Shown in pieces: positions 36,192-44,919 of a DNA stretch of 64,000 nt (its first letter is position 1; the number at the start of each line of letters is the position of its first letter). Source of the DNA: Chitinophagaceae bacterium UBA7600 (GTDB taxonomy: Bacteria; Bacteroidota; Bacteroidia; Chitinophagales; Chitinophagaceae); assembly GCA_002478885.1 (NCBI GenBank), contig DLKC01000093.1:1-64000 (forward strand). The letters are read 5' to 3'. The notes under the pieces are model-generated. The model was not told the origin of the DNA and did not search any database. It saw only the letters and a list, made by a program, of their open reading frames with translations. The position numbers and the translations under genes are program-made.

Positions 36192-39100
36192 TTAGAATTT
36201 AACGTTAAGGCCGAGCGTTATGGTCTTTGGCTGTGGTATCGTATAAAAATCTTGTCCGCCGCCGATATTGCCCAGTGTTTGTGTATTCACTTCCGGATCG
36301 CCCGGGTATTTCGTGGCAGTCCAAAGATTGATTCCTGCAACATAAAGCCTTGCCGAGGTAATGTGCAATGCAGTATTTAGTTTTTTGGGCATGGTATAGC
36401 CGAACGTTACATTCCTGAGTCTTATATAAGAGCCTTCGTACAACCACCTTGAGGAGTTCCTGGAACCGGAGCCATAGAAGTAACCTATTCTTGGCACATC
36501 AGTTTTATCTCCGGGCTGTGTCCATGCGTTCAGCATATTGGTTGTTTGGTTATCGAAACCATTAAAAAATCCTGCGGTCATATAAACTCCGCCGCCATTG
36601 TAAACATTATTACCCTGTACAAAAGTGAATAGTATGTTCAGGTCAAAACCTTTGTACGAAAAAGTGTTTGTAAAACCGCCGGTCCAGTCAGGATTTGATT
36701 TACCCACGACCATTCTTTCGGCCTGGTCATAATCGGTTGTGATTTTGCCATCTTTATCAAGGTATTGGGCGTCGCCTGTTTCAGGGTCGACCCCAACAAA
36801 TTTTTGCATAAAAAATACGCCGATGGGCTGGCCTTCAACCGCTCTTTGTAAACCACCGCCGCCTTCGATCACCTGACCTCCTATATTCAATACTTTGTTT
36901 TTGTTGTAACCTGCATTGATTGATGTGGTCCACTTGAATTTGCCGTCAAAATTTCTTGAAGTAAGTGTAAATTCCCAACCCTGGTTATCCATATTTCCAA
37001 GGTTCTGCAGTATGGTAGAATAACCTGTTGTTGCCGGAATATTTACGGCGAGCAAAAGGTCTGTCGTATGTTTCTTGTAATAGTCCACTTCACCATTCAG
37101 GCGATTATTAAGAACGGCAAATTCGAGACCGGCATCAGCCTGCGCCGTCTTCTCCCATTTAAGTCCGGGATTACCGAGTTGATTGGGTATATAGCCCGGT
37201 AAACCTGGATAGTTAGATACACCATACAATGCCTGGTAATTGCTCTCACCTATCTCTGCATTTCCTGTCAAACCCCAGCTGGCGCGAAGTTTTAAGAAGT
37301 TGATGAAAGAGATGTTTTCCATAAATTTCTCTTCAGATAAAACCCAGCCAACAGAACCTGCCGGGAACCAGCCATACCTGTTTTCGGGACCAAACCTGGA
37401 AGAGGCATCTGTTCTTACACTTGCAGAGAATAGGTATTTATTTTTATAACTGTAATTCCCTCTCAGGAAATAAGAAAGAAAAGTATACCGGAAACCTGTT
37501 GATGAAGATGCCGTGATAGAAGTAGCCCCGGCCAGGTTTTTGATCGCATCTGAAGGGTATTCTTCGCCGTAAGAGAATGTTTGACTCACATCGCCCTGCT
37601 GGTAACTCATGCCAAGCACGGCATTCAATTTATGATTTTCGCCAATCTTTGGTGCATAGGTAAAGTAATTGTTGGTGTTGAACACCACATTCTGCGAAGT
37701 AATAAAATTGCCTTTTCCTATTCCCCCTCCGTCAATGGTTTCTTTACCCTGGAAGGCCTGCTGGTCGAGATTAAGAATGTCCGCGCCAAATTCCGAACGG
37801 AAAGATAAAGACGGAATAATATTATAGTTGGCAAATGCATTACCCAATGTTCTGAATGTAACCTGCTCGTCAGAATTAAACTGTGCATCAAACAAGCCGT
37901 TTGAATAAAGCGTGTTCTTGTTCAAAGCACCTGTTGAATCGTACAGCGGTGATATCGGCAACTGAGCAACCAACTGCCCCGGTGTGGAAAATGCATTGTC
38001 GTTGCTTACCCTGTTCAATTGCGAACGGCTAACGGCCACATTTATGCCAAGACTGAGTTTTGCGCTTGCATTGTGTTCAAGATTAAAACGGCCACCATAG
38101 CGCTTAAAGGTGTTGTTGATCACAATTGCATCCTGGTCGTTATAAAACCCCGAAATAAAAAATCTTGTTTTATCATTACCCCCTGTAACGGAAAGGTCGA
38201 TCTGCTTCGACATTGCATCTTTGTTATAAAGCTGGTCCTGCCAGTTGGTGTTCACTTCCTGGGTTTTCCAGTCTGTTCCCAGGGAAAAATAATCGAGTAT
38301 GTTTCCCTCATAAAAGCTTTTATAATCGTTTACCGCATCATCAAGCGTTTCATAACCCGAAAGATCATTCTTGAAATCATAGGTGCCGTCACTTGTTGCA
38401 GCTAACTCTATCAGGTCAACATACTGCCTGGCATCAAGGAACGACCATTTCCGGGAAGGGTTACTCCAACTATTGGCAACATTCAGCTCTATCTGGGTCT
38501 TTTGGTTGTTGCGCCCTTTTTTGGTAGTGATCAGCACTACACCATTTGCAGCACGTGCGCCATAAATGGCTGCTGCAGACGCATCTTTCAGCACTTCTAT
38601 CGACTCAATATCATTCGGGTTTATATCAGCCAGCGGGTTGGTTGGGTCATTGTTTACATCAGACTGGCTCTGGCTTGTTACCGGCAACCCGTCTATTACA
38701 TAAAAGGGCTGGCTGCTCGCAGAGATAGACGATGTTCCCCTGATTCTCACTTTAATACTTTGGCCTATTTTGCCACTGCCCGATTCTACCACAACGCCGG
38801 CCGCTTTTCCCTGCAACGCAGACTCAAAGCTCGGTGCGGGAAAATTCTCTACTTCACGACCGCTTACCTTGGCAATGGAGCCGGTAAGGTTTCGTTTAAC
38901 AGCACGGCCAAATCCTACCACAACTACTTCATTCAAACTCTTTTCTGATGCAGACATTTTTACAAGCATATTATCAGAAATACCGACGGTAATATCAGCA
39001 AAGCCGACGAAAGAAAATTCCAGTTCGGAAATATCCGCAGGAAGCGAAATGCTGAACGAACCGTCAGGCTGCGACGTTACAACCCGGGAAGAGCCTTTCC

Positions 39101-39233
39101 CCTTTATCGTAACGCCCGAAAGCGGCGAACCATCTTTGACGTCAATAACTTTTCCACTGATGTTTTTTGTTTGTTGAGCAAAGGCTGAAATGCAACTTAG
39201 CATTACCGCCAATAACAGAAATTTCAATCTCAT
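36192..39233 (-). CDS. SusC-family TonB-dependent outer-membrane transporter
   Basis: A 1013-residue SusC/RagA protein with a signal peptide (1-19, ending AFA-Q). A carboxypeptidase-D regulatory-like domain follows (~24-100; ISGKVIDVKDGSPLSGVTIKGKG), then the TonB box/plug (LNEVVVVGFG, VRIRGTSSISASSQPFYVIDGLPV, DIESIEVLKDASAAAIYGARAANGVVLITTKKG) and the 22-stranded barrel ending KTITLGLNVKF. It lacks the N-terminal signalling domain of transporters controlled by anti-sigma factors, so regulation probably runs through the AraC-type protein. It is paired with SusD. Confidence 0.96.
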   Translation of the reverse strand: MRLKFLLLAVMLSCISAFAQQTKNISGKVIDVKDGSPLSGVTIKGKGSSRVVTSQPDGSFSISLPADISELEFSFVGFADITVGISDNMLVKMSASEKSLNEVVVVGFGRAVKRNLTGSIAKVSGREVENFPAPSFESALQGKAAGVVVESGSGKIGQSIKVRIRGTSSISASSQPFYVIDGLPVTSQSQSDVNNDPTNPLADINPNDIESIEVLKDASAAAIYGARAANGVVLITTKKGRNNQKTQIELNVANSWSNPSRKWSFLDARQYVDLIELAATSDGTYDFKNDLSGYETLDDAVNDYKSFYEGNILDYFSLGTDWKTQEVNTNWQDQLYNKDAMSKQIDLSVTGGNDKTRFFISGFYNDQDAIVINNTFKRYGGRFNLEHNASAKLSLGINVAVSRSQLNRVSNDNAFSTPGQLVAQLPISPLYDSTGALNKNTLYSNGLFDAQFNSDEQVTFRTLGNAFANYNIIPSLSFRSEFGADILNLDQQAFQGKETIDGGGIGKGNFITSQNVVFNTNNYFTYAPKIGENHKLNAVLGMSYQQGDVSQTFSYGEEYPSDAIKNLAGATSITASSSTGFRYTFLSYFLRGNYSYKNKYLFSASVRTDASSRFGPENRYGWFPAGSVGWVLSEEKFMENISFINFLKLRASWGLTGNAEIGESNYQALYGVSNYPGLPGYIPNQLGNPGLKWEKTAQADAGLEFAVLNNRLNGEVDYYKKHTTDLLLAVNIPATTGYSTILQNLGNMDNQGWEFTLTSRNFDGKFKWTTSINAGYNKNKVLNIGGQVIEGGGGLQRAVEGQPIGVFFMQKFVGVDPETGDAQYLDKDGKITTDYDQAERMVVGKSNPDWTGGFTNTFSYKGFDLNILFTFVQGNNVYNGGGVYMTAGFFNGFDNQTTNMLNAWTQPGDKTDVPRIGYFYGSGSRNSSRWLYEGSYIRLRNVTFGYTMPKKLNTALHITSARLYVAGINLWTATKYPGDPEVNTQTLGNIGGGQDFYTIPQPKTITLGLNVKF

Positions 39234-39830
39234 AATGCATGATTTTTATGTAAAAAATTTGTCGGGTGTAGGGCTGAAAAGAAAATTGAACAAAACGTTC
39301 AGTACGAATTTGTGTTAAAAAGCAACTATTAAACAGTGTTCTTCTCCGGTAAAGACACTAATAACAATGCCAATGCTGTTTCGTTTAATAAAAAAACTAA
39401 CCAAACGCTGTTTTTCCTAAAACAAAAATCTTATTGATATGCAAACCGGTTGCTTTGAATAACTACTTTTTTGTACCTGGCAATATCGCTTTTGGCATCA
39501 CCTGTTGCGTCGCACACTTCAGCATAGGGATTAATGTGCAACAAAGTCTTAAGCATACTGTAAAGATGCGGCAAAATCGGCAGAAGCTTCTTTCTCATAA
39601 GCATGGCCATTAAATATGGCCGGTTTATTAATCAACAATAAAGCTAGAAAATGAGAGATCATTACGGCCCGTAGCCGGGTTCAAAACGTGATTTTTATAA
39701 ACCAGCTCATGATTTTCTAAAACTAAACTCCCCAAAAGCAGCCTGCTTAAGTTCGTATTCCAAAAGTTTGCATGAGCGCATTCGTCATATTAAACGCAGA
39801 TGAGCTATTATTGTGCAAATAAAAAAACCT
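39234..39830. other. 597-nt gap upstream of susC: repeat and hairpin, no gene
   Basis: It must contain the susC promoter (minus strand), but I see no clear TAnnTTTG box. It holds a forward A repeat (39467-39530), a small hairpin (GGCCAT at 39605-39610 with ATGGCC at 39616-39621) and an isolated repeat end GCCGGGTTCAAAA near 39675-39687, perhaps the remains of a partner element. Confidence 0.6.
39467..39530 (+). repeat. Dispersed intergenic repeat, A arm, forward
   Basis: TTTTTTGTACCTGGCA at the left, GGCATCACCTGTTGCG leading into core 39505-39515, then ACTTCAGC. Confidence 0.87.
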
Positions 39831-40277
39831 ATGCCGGTAACATCACATAAATACAGCAACGAAGAAATAACGGTCGTTTGGCAACCTAACCTCTGTATTC
39901 ATTCGACTATTTGCTGGAAAGGATTGCGGCAGGTGTTCGACCCGGCGGTTAAACCCTGGATTAAGGTGCAGGGGGCTACAACGCAAACAATTATCGAACA
40001 GGTACGTAAATGCCCAAGCGGAGCCCTCAGTTACTTTGTAAACAATATCATGGAACAAAGTGCCTGGCCCGATCTTATAAAAGCCGAGCAGTCGGTTATA
40101 ACAGATACCGAAATAACGCCCAACGGACCGATGGTTATCGGGTCAGATCACAAGACCATTTTTGCCGACGGTCATGAGCAAATACAAAAAGAAACAGTGT
40201 CAATCTGCCGTTGTGGTCGCTCATCAAATAAGCCATATTGCGATGATTCGCATCTTAGCACTACGGTTCAGGGTTAA
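39831..40277 (+). CDS. Iron-sulfur protein: divergent 4Fe-4S domain plus CDGSH domain
   Basis: A 148-residue two-domain protein. Residues ~8-70 match the divergent mono-cluster ferredoxin family (YjdI-like: WQPNLCIHSTICWKGLRQVFDPAVKPWI ... VRKCPSGALSYF). Residues ~125-142 form a CDGSH-type 2Fe-2S motif, CRCGRSSNKPYCDDSH, in which the usual CDG is CDD. ATG 39831 was preferred to GTG 39813. The role is probably redox or cluster transfer; no partner is adjacent. The stop codon overlaps the convergent small gene by 4 nt. Confidence 0.85.
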   Translation: MPVTSHKYSNEEITVVWQPNLCIHSTICWKGLRQVFDPAVKPWIKVQGATTQTIIEQVRKCPSGALSYFVNNIMEQSAWPDLIKAEQSVITDTEITPNGPMVIGSDHKTIFADGHEQIQKETVSICRCGRSSNKPYCDDSHLSTTVQG

Positions 40278-40501
40278 TCGACCGGTAATCTGCCAATTTC
40301 AAAAAAGCTTACCAGTGCAATACAAAGCATGGCAATCACGGCAAACATCATAATGAATTTCGCCTTTCGCATTTCGTATTCATCCTTTGCTTTCAGCGCT
40401 TTAAAATACATCACAATTCCAGCAAAAAGCGAAACAAGTGTAAGCGTAAACAGTAGTATGTAAAAATGGTAAACGGCAGCCACTGCGTCGAGCAATATCA
40501 T
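40274..40501 (-). CDS. Small two-helix membrane protein, function unknown
   Basis: A 75-residue protein with two hydrophobic segments (about 10-32 and 48-68) joined by a charged loop (KALKAKDEYEMRKAK). I do not recognise a family. It lies 3 nt downstream of the SUI1 gene on the same strand, so it is probably the last gene of a nadC-SUI1-membrane protein unit. Confidence 0.65.
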   Translation of the reverse strand: MILLDAVAAVYHFYILLFTLTLVSLFAGIVMYFKALKAKDEYEMRKAKFIMMFAVIAMLCIALVSFFEIGRLPVD

Positions 40502-40504
40502 AGA

Positions 40505-40855
40505 CTACATTTTCTTCGTTTGTTTATAGCCCTGTTTCAACAACCATTGCAACACTCTATCCCGCTGATCTCCCTGTATTATTATTTCATTGTCTTTTGC
40601 CGATCCACCGGTACCGCAATGATTCTTTAACGATTTACCCAATTGCTCAAGATCTTCAACAGTGCCTTTAAACCCCTCAATAAGTGTAACAGATTTTCCT
40701 GCACGATGTTTTGTGTCGAGCCTGATTTTTAATTTTTGCTGGTCGGCTGGTAAACTGCTTGCAGGCGTGTTATCGCCCGTTTCCAGGTTGAAATCAGGAT
40801 TTGTACTATAAACAAATCCGTAACTGTTGGTTGCAGAGGTGTGTTTCTTGCTCAT
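40505..40855 (-). CDS. SUI1/YciH-family translation factor
   Basis: A 116-residue protein with a disordered N-terminus and a C-terminal eIF1/SUI1 fold: LKIRLDTKHRAGKSVTLIEGFKG, LEQLGKSLKNHCGTGGSAKDNEIIIQGDQRDRVLQWLLKQGYK. Bacterial homologues (YciH) act on translation initiation fidelity or as ribosome-bound stress factors. It sits 10 nt downstream of nadC, probably in one transcript. Confidence 0.93.
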   Translation of the reverse strand: MSKKHTSATNSYGFVYSTNPDFNLETGDNTPASSLPADQQKLKIRLDTKHRAGKSVTLIEGFKGTVEDLEQLGKSLKNHCGTGGSAKDNEIIIQGDQRDRVLQWLLKQGYKQTKKM

Positions 40856-40865
40856 ATATGCTGGT

Positions 40866-41726
40866 TTAAAGAAGCACAGCCTTAAGGCTCAGATCGAGGC
40901 TTTTCGCCTGGTGAATTAACCCGCCCACGCTCACATAGTCTACACCAGTGGCCGCGTATGCAATGATATTATCGAGGTTTATACCGCCGCTGGCTTCTGT
41001 TTCAAATGCTTTGTTTATTATAGGTAATGCTTCGCTTATTTGTTCAGGAGAAAAGTTGTCAAGCATTACCCGAAAAACTTTTCCTTTTCCTATGGCGCAA
41101 ACTTTTTTAATATCATCTATGTTCCTGGTCTCAACTTCAATTTTTAAACCTGGTTTATTTTGCTGCACATACTTATATGCTCTTTCAATAGCCTGCTCAA
41201 TGCCTCCACAGTAATCGATGTGATTGTCTTTTAACATGATCATATCATACAACCCAAAGCGGTGGTTAATGCCGCCGCCAATACGCACCGATTCTTTTTC
41301 CAGCAGGCGAAAATTTGGTGTGGTTTTTCTTGTGTCTAAAATCCTGGTATGATAACCGATTAACATATCCGTGTACCTGCGGGTTATTGTAGCAATCCCA
41401 CTCATGCGTTGCATGCAGTTGAGTACCAGTCTTTCGCATTTAAGAATAGTGTGTATGCCAGCTTCCACCTCAAAAGCAATTTCGCCGTTGTGCATGGTTT
41501 CGCCATCCTGCTTATGTATATGGAGTTTTGATGCCGGCTCAACAATGTTGAATATCTTTTGCGCAACGTTTACACCAGCCAGAACGCCATCCTGTTTTAT
41601 TTTTAGTACAGCTTTTCCCTGTTTGCCCGGATCGATGCAACTTAAAGTTGAATGATCTCCATCACCCACATCTTCGGCAAGCGCTTCTTCAACAAGATGT
41701 TTTAATTTTTCATCGAAACTGTTCAT
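40866..41726 (-). CDS. nadC: Nicotinate-nucleotide pyrophosphorylase (carboxylating)
   Basis: A 286-residue enzyme that makes nicotinate mononucleotide from quinolinate and PRPP in NAD biosynthesis. Motifs: EDVGDGDHSTL near 20-30, CERLVLNCMQRMSGIATITRRY, LDTRKTTPNFRLLEKESVRIGGGINHRFGLYDMIMLKDNHI and IEVETRNIDD. ATG 41726 (MNSFDEKL) fits family length better than the upstream ATG 41744. No nadA or nadB is in view. Confidence 0.96.
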   Translation of the reverse strand: MNSFDEKLKHLVEEALAEDVGDGDHSTLSCIDPGKQGKAVLKIKQDGVLAGVNVAQKIFNIVEPASKLHIHKQDGETMHNGEIAFEVEAGIHTILKCERLVLNCMQRMSGIATITRRYTDMLIGYHTRILDTRKTTPNFRLLEKESVRIGGGINHRFGLYDMIMLKDNHIDYCGGIEQAIERAYKYVQQNKPGLKIEVETRNIDDIKKVCAIGKGKVFRVMLDNFSPEQISEALPIINKAFETEASGGINLDNIIAYAATGVDYVSVGGLIHQAKSLDLSLKAVLL

Positions 41727-41789
41727 GCAGGCAAAACTAAGCATTGATTATTATTATTGGCTTGCGACTTATTAAGTTGAGTTTGTTGC

Positions 41790-41849
41790 GGAACGTTGCA
41801 GTGTGCGACGCAAGAGACGATGATAAAGGGTAAGAAAGCCGGCCCCAAA
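41790..41849 (-). repeat. Dispersed intergenic repeat, A arm, reverse
   Basis: Core GTGCGACGCAA at 41803-41813; outer end GCCGGCCCCAAAAAAA from about 41839. It lies between divergent nadC and mgsA. Confidence 0.87.
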
Positions 41850-41920
41850 AAAAGCTGGTCTGACCAAAATCAGTTTTGCGGCTTATTTAGTTTTGTTATT
41901 TTACAGCATTAACCAAACAT

Positions 41921-42373
41921 ATGGCGGCTGTAAAAAAACTGGGTAAAAGAAAACGTGTTGCACTTGTTGCACATGATCACCGCAAGGCAGATCTTATCGA
42001 TTGGGCAGAATACAACAAGACTGTTCTGGCAAGGCATGAGCTTTTTGCTACGGGCACAACCGGCAAACTGCTGGAGGAAAAACTTGACAGGCCGGTAAGA
42101 AAATTATTGAGCGGGCCATTGGGGGGCGATCAACAGATTGGTTCCATGATTGCCGAAGGAGAAATTGATATGCTCATTTTTTTTTGGGACCCAATGGAAG
42201 CCCAGCCGCACGACAGTGATGTGAAAGCTTTACTGCGATTGGGCGTTGCCTGGAACATTCCCATGGCCTGCGACAGGGCCACCGCAGACTTTCTTCTCAC
42301 TTCACCGTTTATGCACGAAGAATATGAAGCTGCATTACCCGATTACTCAGAATACCTTAAACGACCAATCTGA
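41921..42373 (+). CDS. mgsA: Methylglyoxal synthase
   Basis: A 150-residue enzyme that converts dihydroxyacetone phosphate to methylglyoxal and phosphate. Motifs: VALVAHDHRKADLIDWAEYN, LFATGTTGKLLEE, LSGPLGGDQQIGSMIAEGEIDMLIFFWDPM (with the catalytic Asp of GGDQQ) and MACDRATADFLLTS. Family length. A GNAT gene starts 4 nt after the stop codon, so the two form an operon. Confidence 0.97.
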   Translation: MAAVKKLGKRKRVALVAHDHRKADLIDWAEYNKTVLARHELFATGTTGKLLEEKLDRPVRKLLSGPLGGDQQIGSMIAEGEIDMLIFFWDPMEAQPHDSDVKALLRLGVAWNIPMACDRATADFLLTSPFMHEEYEAALPDYSEYLKRPI

Positions 42374-42377
42374 TCGC

Positions 42378-42890
42378 ATGAACGATGTTATTATACGGCC
42401 CTGGAAGCGTGAAGATGCCCAGGCGTTGGCGGCAATAGCGAACAACCGGAATATATGGAATAATTTAAGAGACCATCTGCCACATCCATACACTGTTATG
42501 GATGCGATGCAGTGGATAACCAGCTGCATGCCCCAGGAGCCGGTGCTGAATTTTGCTGTATTATGCAAAGGGGAATTGGTTGGCAGCATTGGTTGTGTGC
42601 CCAAAAGCGATGTATACCGAAAGACAATGGAGATTGGCTATTTTATCGGCGAACAATTTAAGGGACGAGGCATTGCGACTGAGGCGGTTCGTATACTGCT
42701 TCATTATATTGCGGAACAATTTGATATTGTAAGGGTGTATGCTGAAGTATTTGCATTCAATCGTGCATCTATGCAGGTGTTGCAAAAAAATGGCTTTATA
42801 CTGGAAAGCATCCGGAGAAAAGCTGTGATAAAAAACAATGTGATCACTGATGATTGTGTGTGGGTGAAATTTATTGACCCCAAAAGGTGA
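42378..42890 (+). CDS. GNAT-family N-acetyltransferase (RimJ/RimL-like)
   Basis: A 170-residue protein of one GNAT domain: VIIRPWKREDAQALAAIANNRNIWNNL at the start, EIGYFIGEQFKGRGIATEAVRIL with the acetyl-CoA pyrophosphate loop near residue 105, and RVYAEVFAFNRASMQVLQKNGFILE. The start at 42378 opens the typical first strand. The layout resembles ribosomal-protein or aminoglycoside-type acetyltransferases; the substrate cannot be told. Confidence 0.9.
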   Translation: MNDVIIRPWKREDAQALAAIANNRNIWNNLRDHLPHPYTVMDAMQWITSCMPQEPVLNFAVLCKGELVGSIGCVPKSDVYRKTMEIGYFIGEQFKGRGIATEAVRILLHYIAEQFDIVRVYAEVFAFNRASMQVLQKNGFILESIRRKAVIKNNVITDDCVWVKFIDPKR

Positions 42891-42956
42891 TGCAGTAAAA
42901 CGTTGTACCCGCAACATCTCTTGCGTGTTTTTTTCAAATTCATATAACTTAACGTT

Positions 42957-43472
42957 GTGAATATTTATCATCCATATGACGTGATTGCCGACAATGAAGA
43001 TTGTCTTCATTTGAAAGAAAGCGAGTCAAGGGAGCGGGTCGATTTTGTAATGCGCCGGGTGTTACCAATATTTCTGTTATTCTTCACCTGGTTTTTATTG
43101 CAACAGGTAGGCAGCCAAATGCCTGCGGCCGCTAGTATTGCGATCGTTGTCTCCATATTTTTTGTTGCAGGGTTGCTTTTTTTGCGACCCTACATCACCG
43201 AAATAAAAATCATTGACAGGCAGGAGTTATGGCTGGTGCAGAAAACATTTAATGGTTCGGCAGAAAAAACCATAGCGGTAGCAGACATTGACAAGCTGGT
43301 TTTGAGAAGACGAAGGGGCAAGGTTGCCGGTGCTTTTTTTAAGCTGTATACCAAATCGGGAAAACGCTACTGGATCATACGCATACCTGCTGTTTATCTC
43401 GACCAGCATCATGTGCCACTGATAAAGGAGCGGTTGCAGTCCATGTTGCGGCTTCAAATTGAGGGCGACTGA
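42957..43472 (+). CDS. Membrane protein with PH-like domain, function unknown
   Basis: A 171-residue protein started by GTG 42957. Two hydrophobic segments (about 33-50 and 56-76) are followed by a beta-rich C-terminal part (ITEIKIIDRQELWLVQKTFNGSAEKTIAVADIDKLVLRRRRGK ... RYWIIRIPAVYL) of the kind seen in bacterial PH-like domains. I cannot assign a role. Confidence 0.7.
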   Translation: MNIYHPYDVIADNEDCLHLKESESRERVDFVMRRVLPIFLLFFTWFLLQQVGSQMPAAASIAIVVSIFFVAGLLFLRPYITEIKIIDRQELWLVQKTFNGSAEKTIAVADIDKLVLRRRRGKVAGAFFKLYTKSGKRYWIIRIPAVYLDQHHVPLIKERLQSMLRLQIEGD

Positions 43473-43504
43473 ATAAACAAGTGCAGAGGCTTGCCCCAGG
43501 CTAT

Positions 43505-43575
43505 TTGGGATTGTTTATGGGGCCAGACTGCAGCAACCAAGGCGGCGTTCCTTGCGTCGCACTCTTCAACTGCTG
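43505..43575 (+). repeat. Dispersed intergenic repeat, A arm, forward
   Basis: Core TTGCGTCGCAC at 43552-43562 followed by TCTTCAAC. The left end has drifted (GGGGCCAGACTGC). Confidence 0.82.
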
Positions 43576-43631
43576 TATTTTTTTCAGCATTAAAAATATA
43601 TTTTTAAGAAATTAACACTGCAGCCGGAACT

Positions 43632-44753
43632 ATGCGCACAAAACAACAACTGTTTCTGATAAAATGTATAAGTGCTGTTGTATGCCTGTTTTGCACAAAT
43701 ATATCTTTAGCCAACATGGCTTCTCCCCTCAGGCCGGGAACATATGCAAGCGATGCTTTCTCCAGCCGCGATATCGATATTTTGAAGGAACGCATACATA
43801 TTACAGTAGACCAGGATTTTCGAAATGCTTTTTATAAAATCGAGTATTACATACGAAGTGATAGCGCGGGCAGCCAAGTTCCTCTGTTATTTTATGCGAA
43901 AGACTATAAGGGAGCGTTCAGGGTTTGGGTAGACGACAAGGCGGTAACGCTGCTTGATATACCCCCATCTTACACAGCGGGCGACAGCGTCGTTGAAAAA
44001 TTCTCCAATGCCTTTTCTGATGGTGCCAATAGCGAAAAGCCCGCGGTAACCATTCATTGGGATAAAAACAGATCTGCGCTTTACAGCCTGGATGATTTAA
44101 AATATTTCGAAGTCGCTATATCAAAAGGCGAGCACCAAATACGCGTAGAGTATGTTGCTGCGGTATGGACAGATGTTTCCGGATGGATAAAGGAATACAG
44201 TTTTCGTTATGCGCTTTCACCCGCACAGCATTGGCGCTCTTTTAGCTCACTCGAGATAACCGTTGACGGAACGGCATTTAACAGATCACTTGAGTCGAAT
44301 GTTGGTAATCCATCAAGAGGTAGCACCAATGCAATAGCTACCTGGAATTTTTCGAAATTACCGGGTGACTATTTTGAGATCGTGTACAAGCCACAGGTTA
44401 ATGCTTTTGTTGCTTTGCTCATTGCGGTAGCGCCTTTTGGACTCGCGATTATTTTTGGATTACTCCTTATGCTGTTGCATTTTTTCAGTATCAAAAAATT
44501 CAGGGGACAAAACCCGGAAACAAAATATTCCTGGATAATGATCGCCGGCAGTTTGCTCATCCCCTTGGCGATATTGATCTTTTATATTGGCGCCTATGAT
44601 ATTATTGACGACCTCATTGGTGAAGATGCAGGCAGGTATCACGGCTATACGTTCCTGGCAATTGCTTTATACCCGCTTATCTTGCCAGTCTACTTTTTCG
44701 TAATGTGGCTTGTTGATAAGCAGATAAAGCTTAGGATAGCCAAAAGCGCATAA
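43632..44753 (+). CDS. Exported membrane-anchored protein, function unknown
   Basis: A 373-residue protein. A signal peptide (about 1-28, ending SLA-N) leads to a ~220-residue beta-rich extracytosolic domain (ITVDQDFRNAFYKIEYYIRS, HQIRVEYVAAVWTDVSGWIKEYSFRYAL), then three hydrophobic helices near 257-283, 300-322 and 337-362 and a short basic tail. I do not recognise a family. It is followed by a strong terminator and stands alone. Confidence 0.75.
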   Translation: MRTKQQLFLIKCISAVVCLFCTNISLANMASPLRPGTYASDAFSSRDIDILKERIHITVDQDFRNAFYKIEYYIRSDSAGSQVPLLFYAKDYKGAFRVWVDDKAVTLLDIPPSYTAGDSVVEKFSNAFSDGANSEKPAVTIHWDKNRSALYSLDDLKYFEVAISKGEHQIRVEYVAAVWTDVSGWIKEYSFRYALSPAQHWRSFSSLEITVDGTAFNRSLESNVGNPSRGSTNAIATWNFSKLPGDYFEIVYKPQVNAFVALLIAVAPFGLAIIFGLLLMLLHFFSIKKFRGQNPETKYSWIMIAGSLLIPLAILIFYIGAYDIIDDLIGEDAGRYHGYTFLAIALYPLILPVYFFVMWLVDKQIKLRIAKSA

Positions 44754-44773
44754 AATTTTAATGCAGCCGAATT

Positions 44774-44816
44774 AAACAAAAGAGCGCCACAAGATTTTTG
44801 TGGCGCTCTTTTGTTT
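44774..44816. terminator. Bidirectional intrinsic terminator
   Basis: A perfect 19-bp stem (left arm 44774-44792, right arm 44798-44816) with loop GATTT; the stem base is A/T-rich on both sides. It separates the convergent genes at 43632 and 44920. Confidence 0.9.
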
Positions 44817-44857
44817 ACAGTTTTATTCATGAGGCGTAAAGCTGCACAGGGCTATGC

Positions 44858-44914
44858 TGTACAAGAGTGCGACGCAAAGAACGATGCAAAAAGTGCAAAT
44901 GCCGGTAACAAAAT
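44858..44914 (-). repeat. Dispersed intergenic repeat, A arm, reverse
   Basis: GTACAAGAGTGCGACGCAA with core 44867-44877; outer end GCCGGTAACAAAA near 44901-44913. Confidence 0.88.
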
Positions 44915-44919
44915 ATTTG

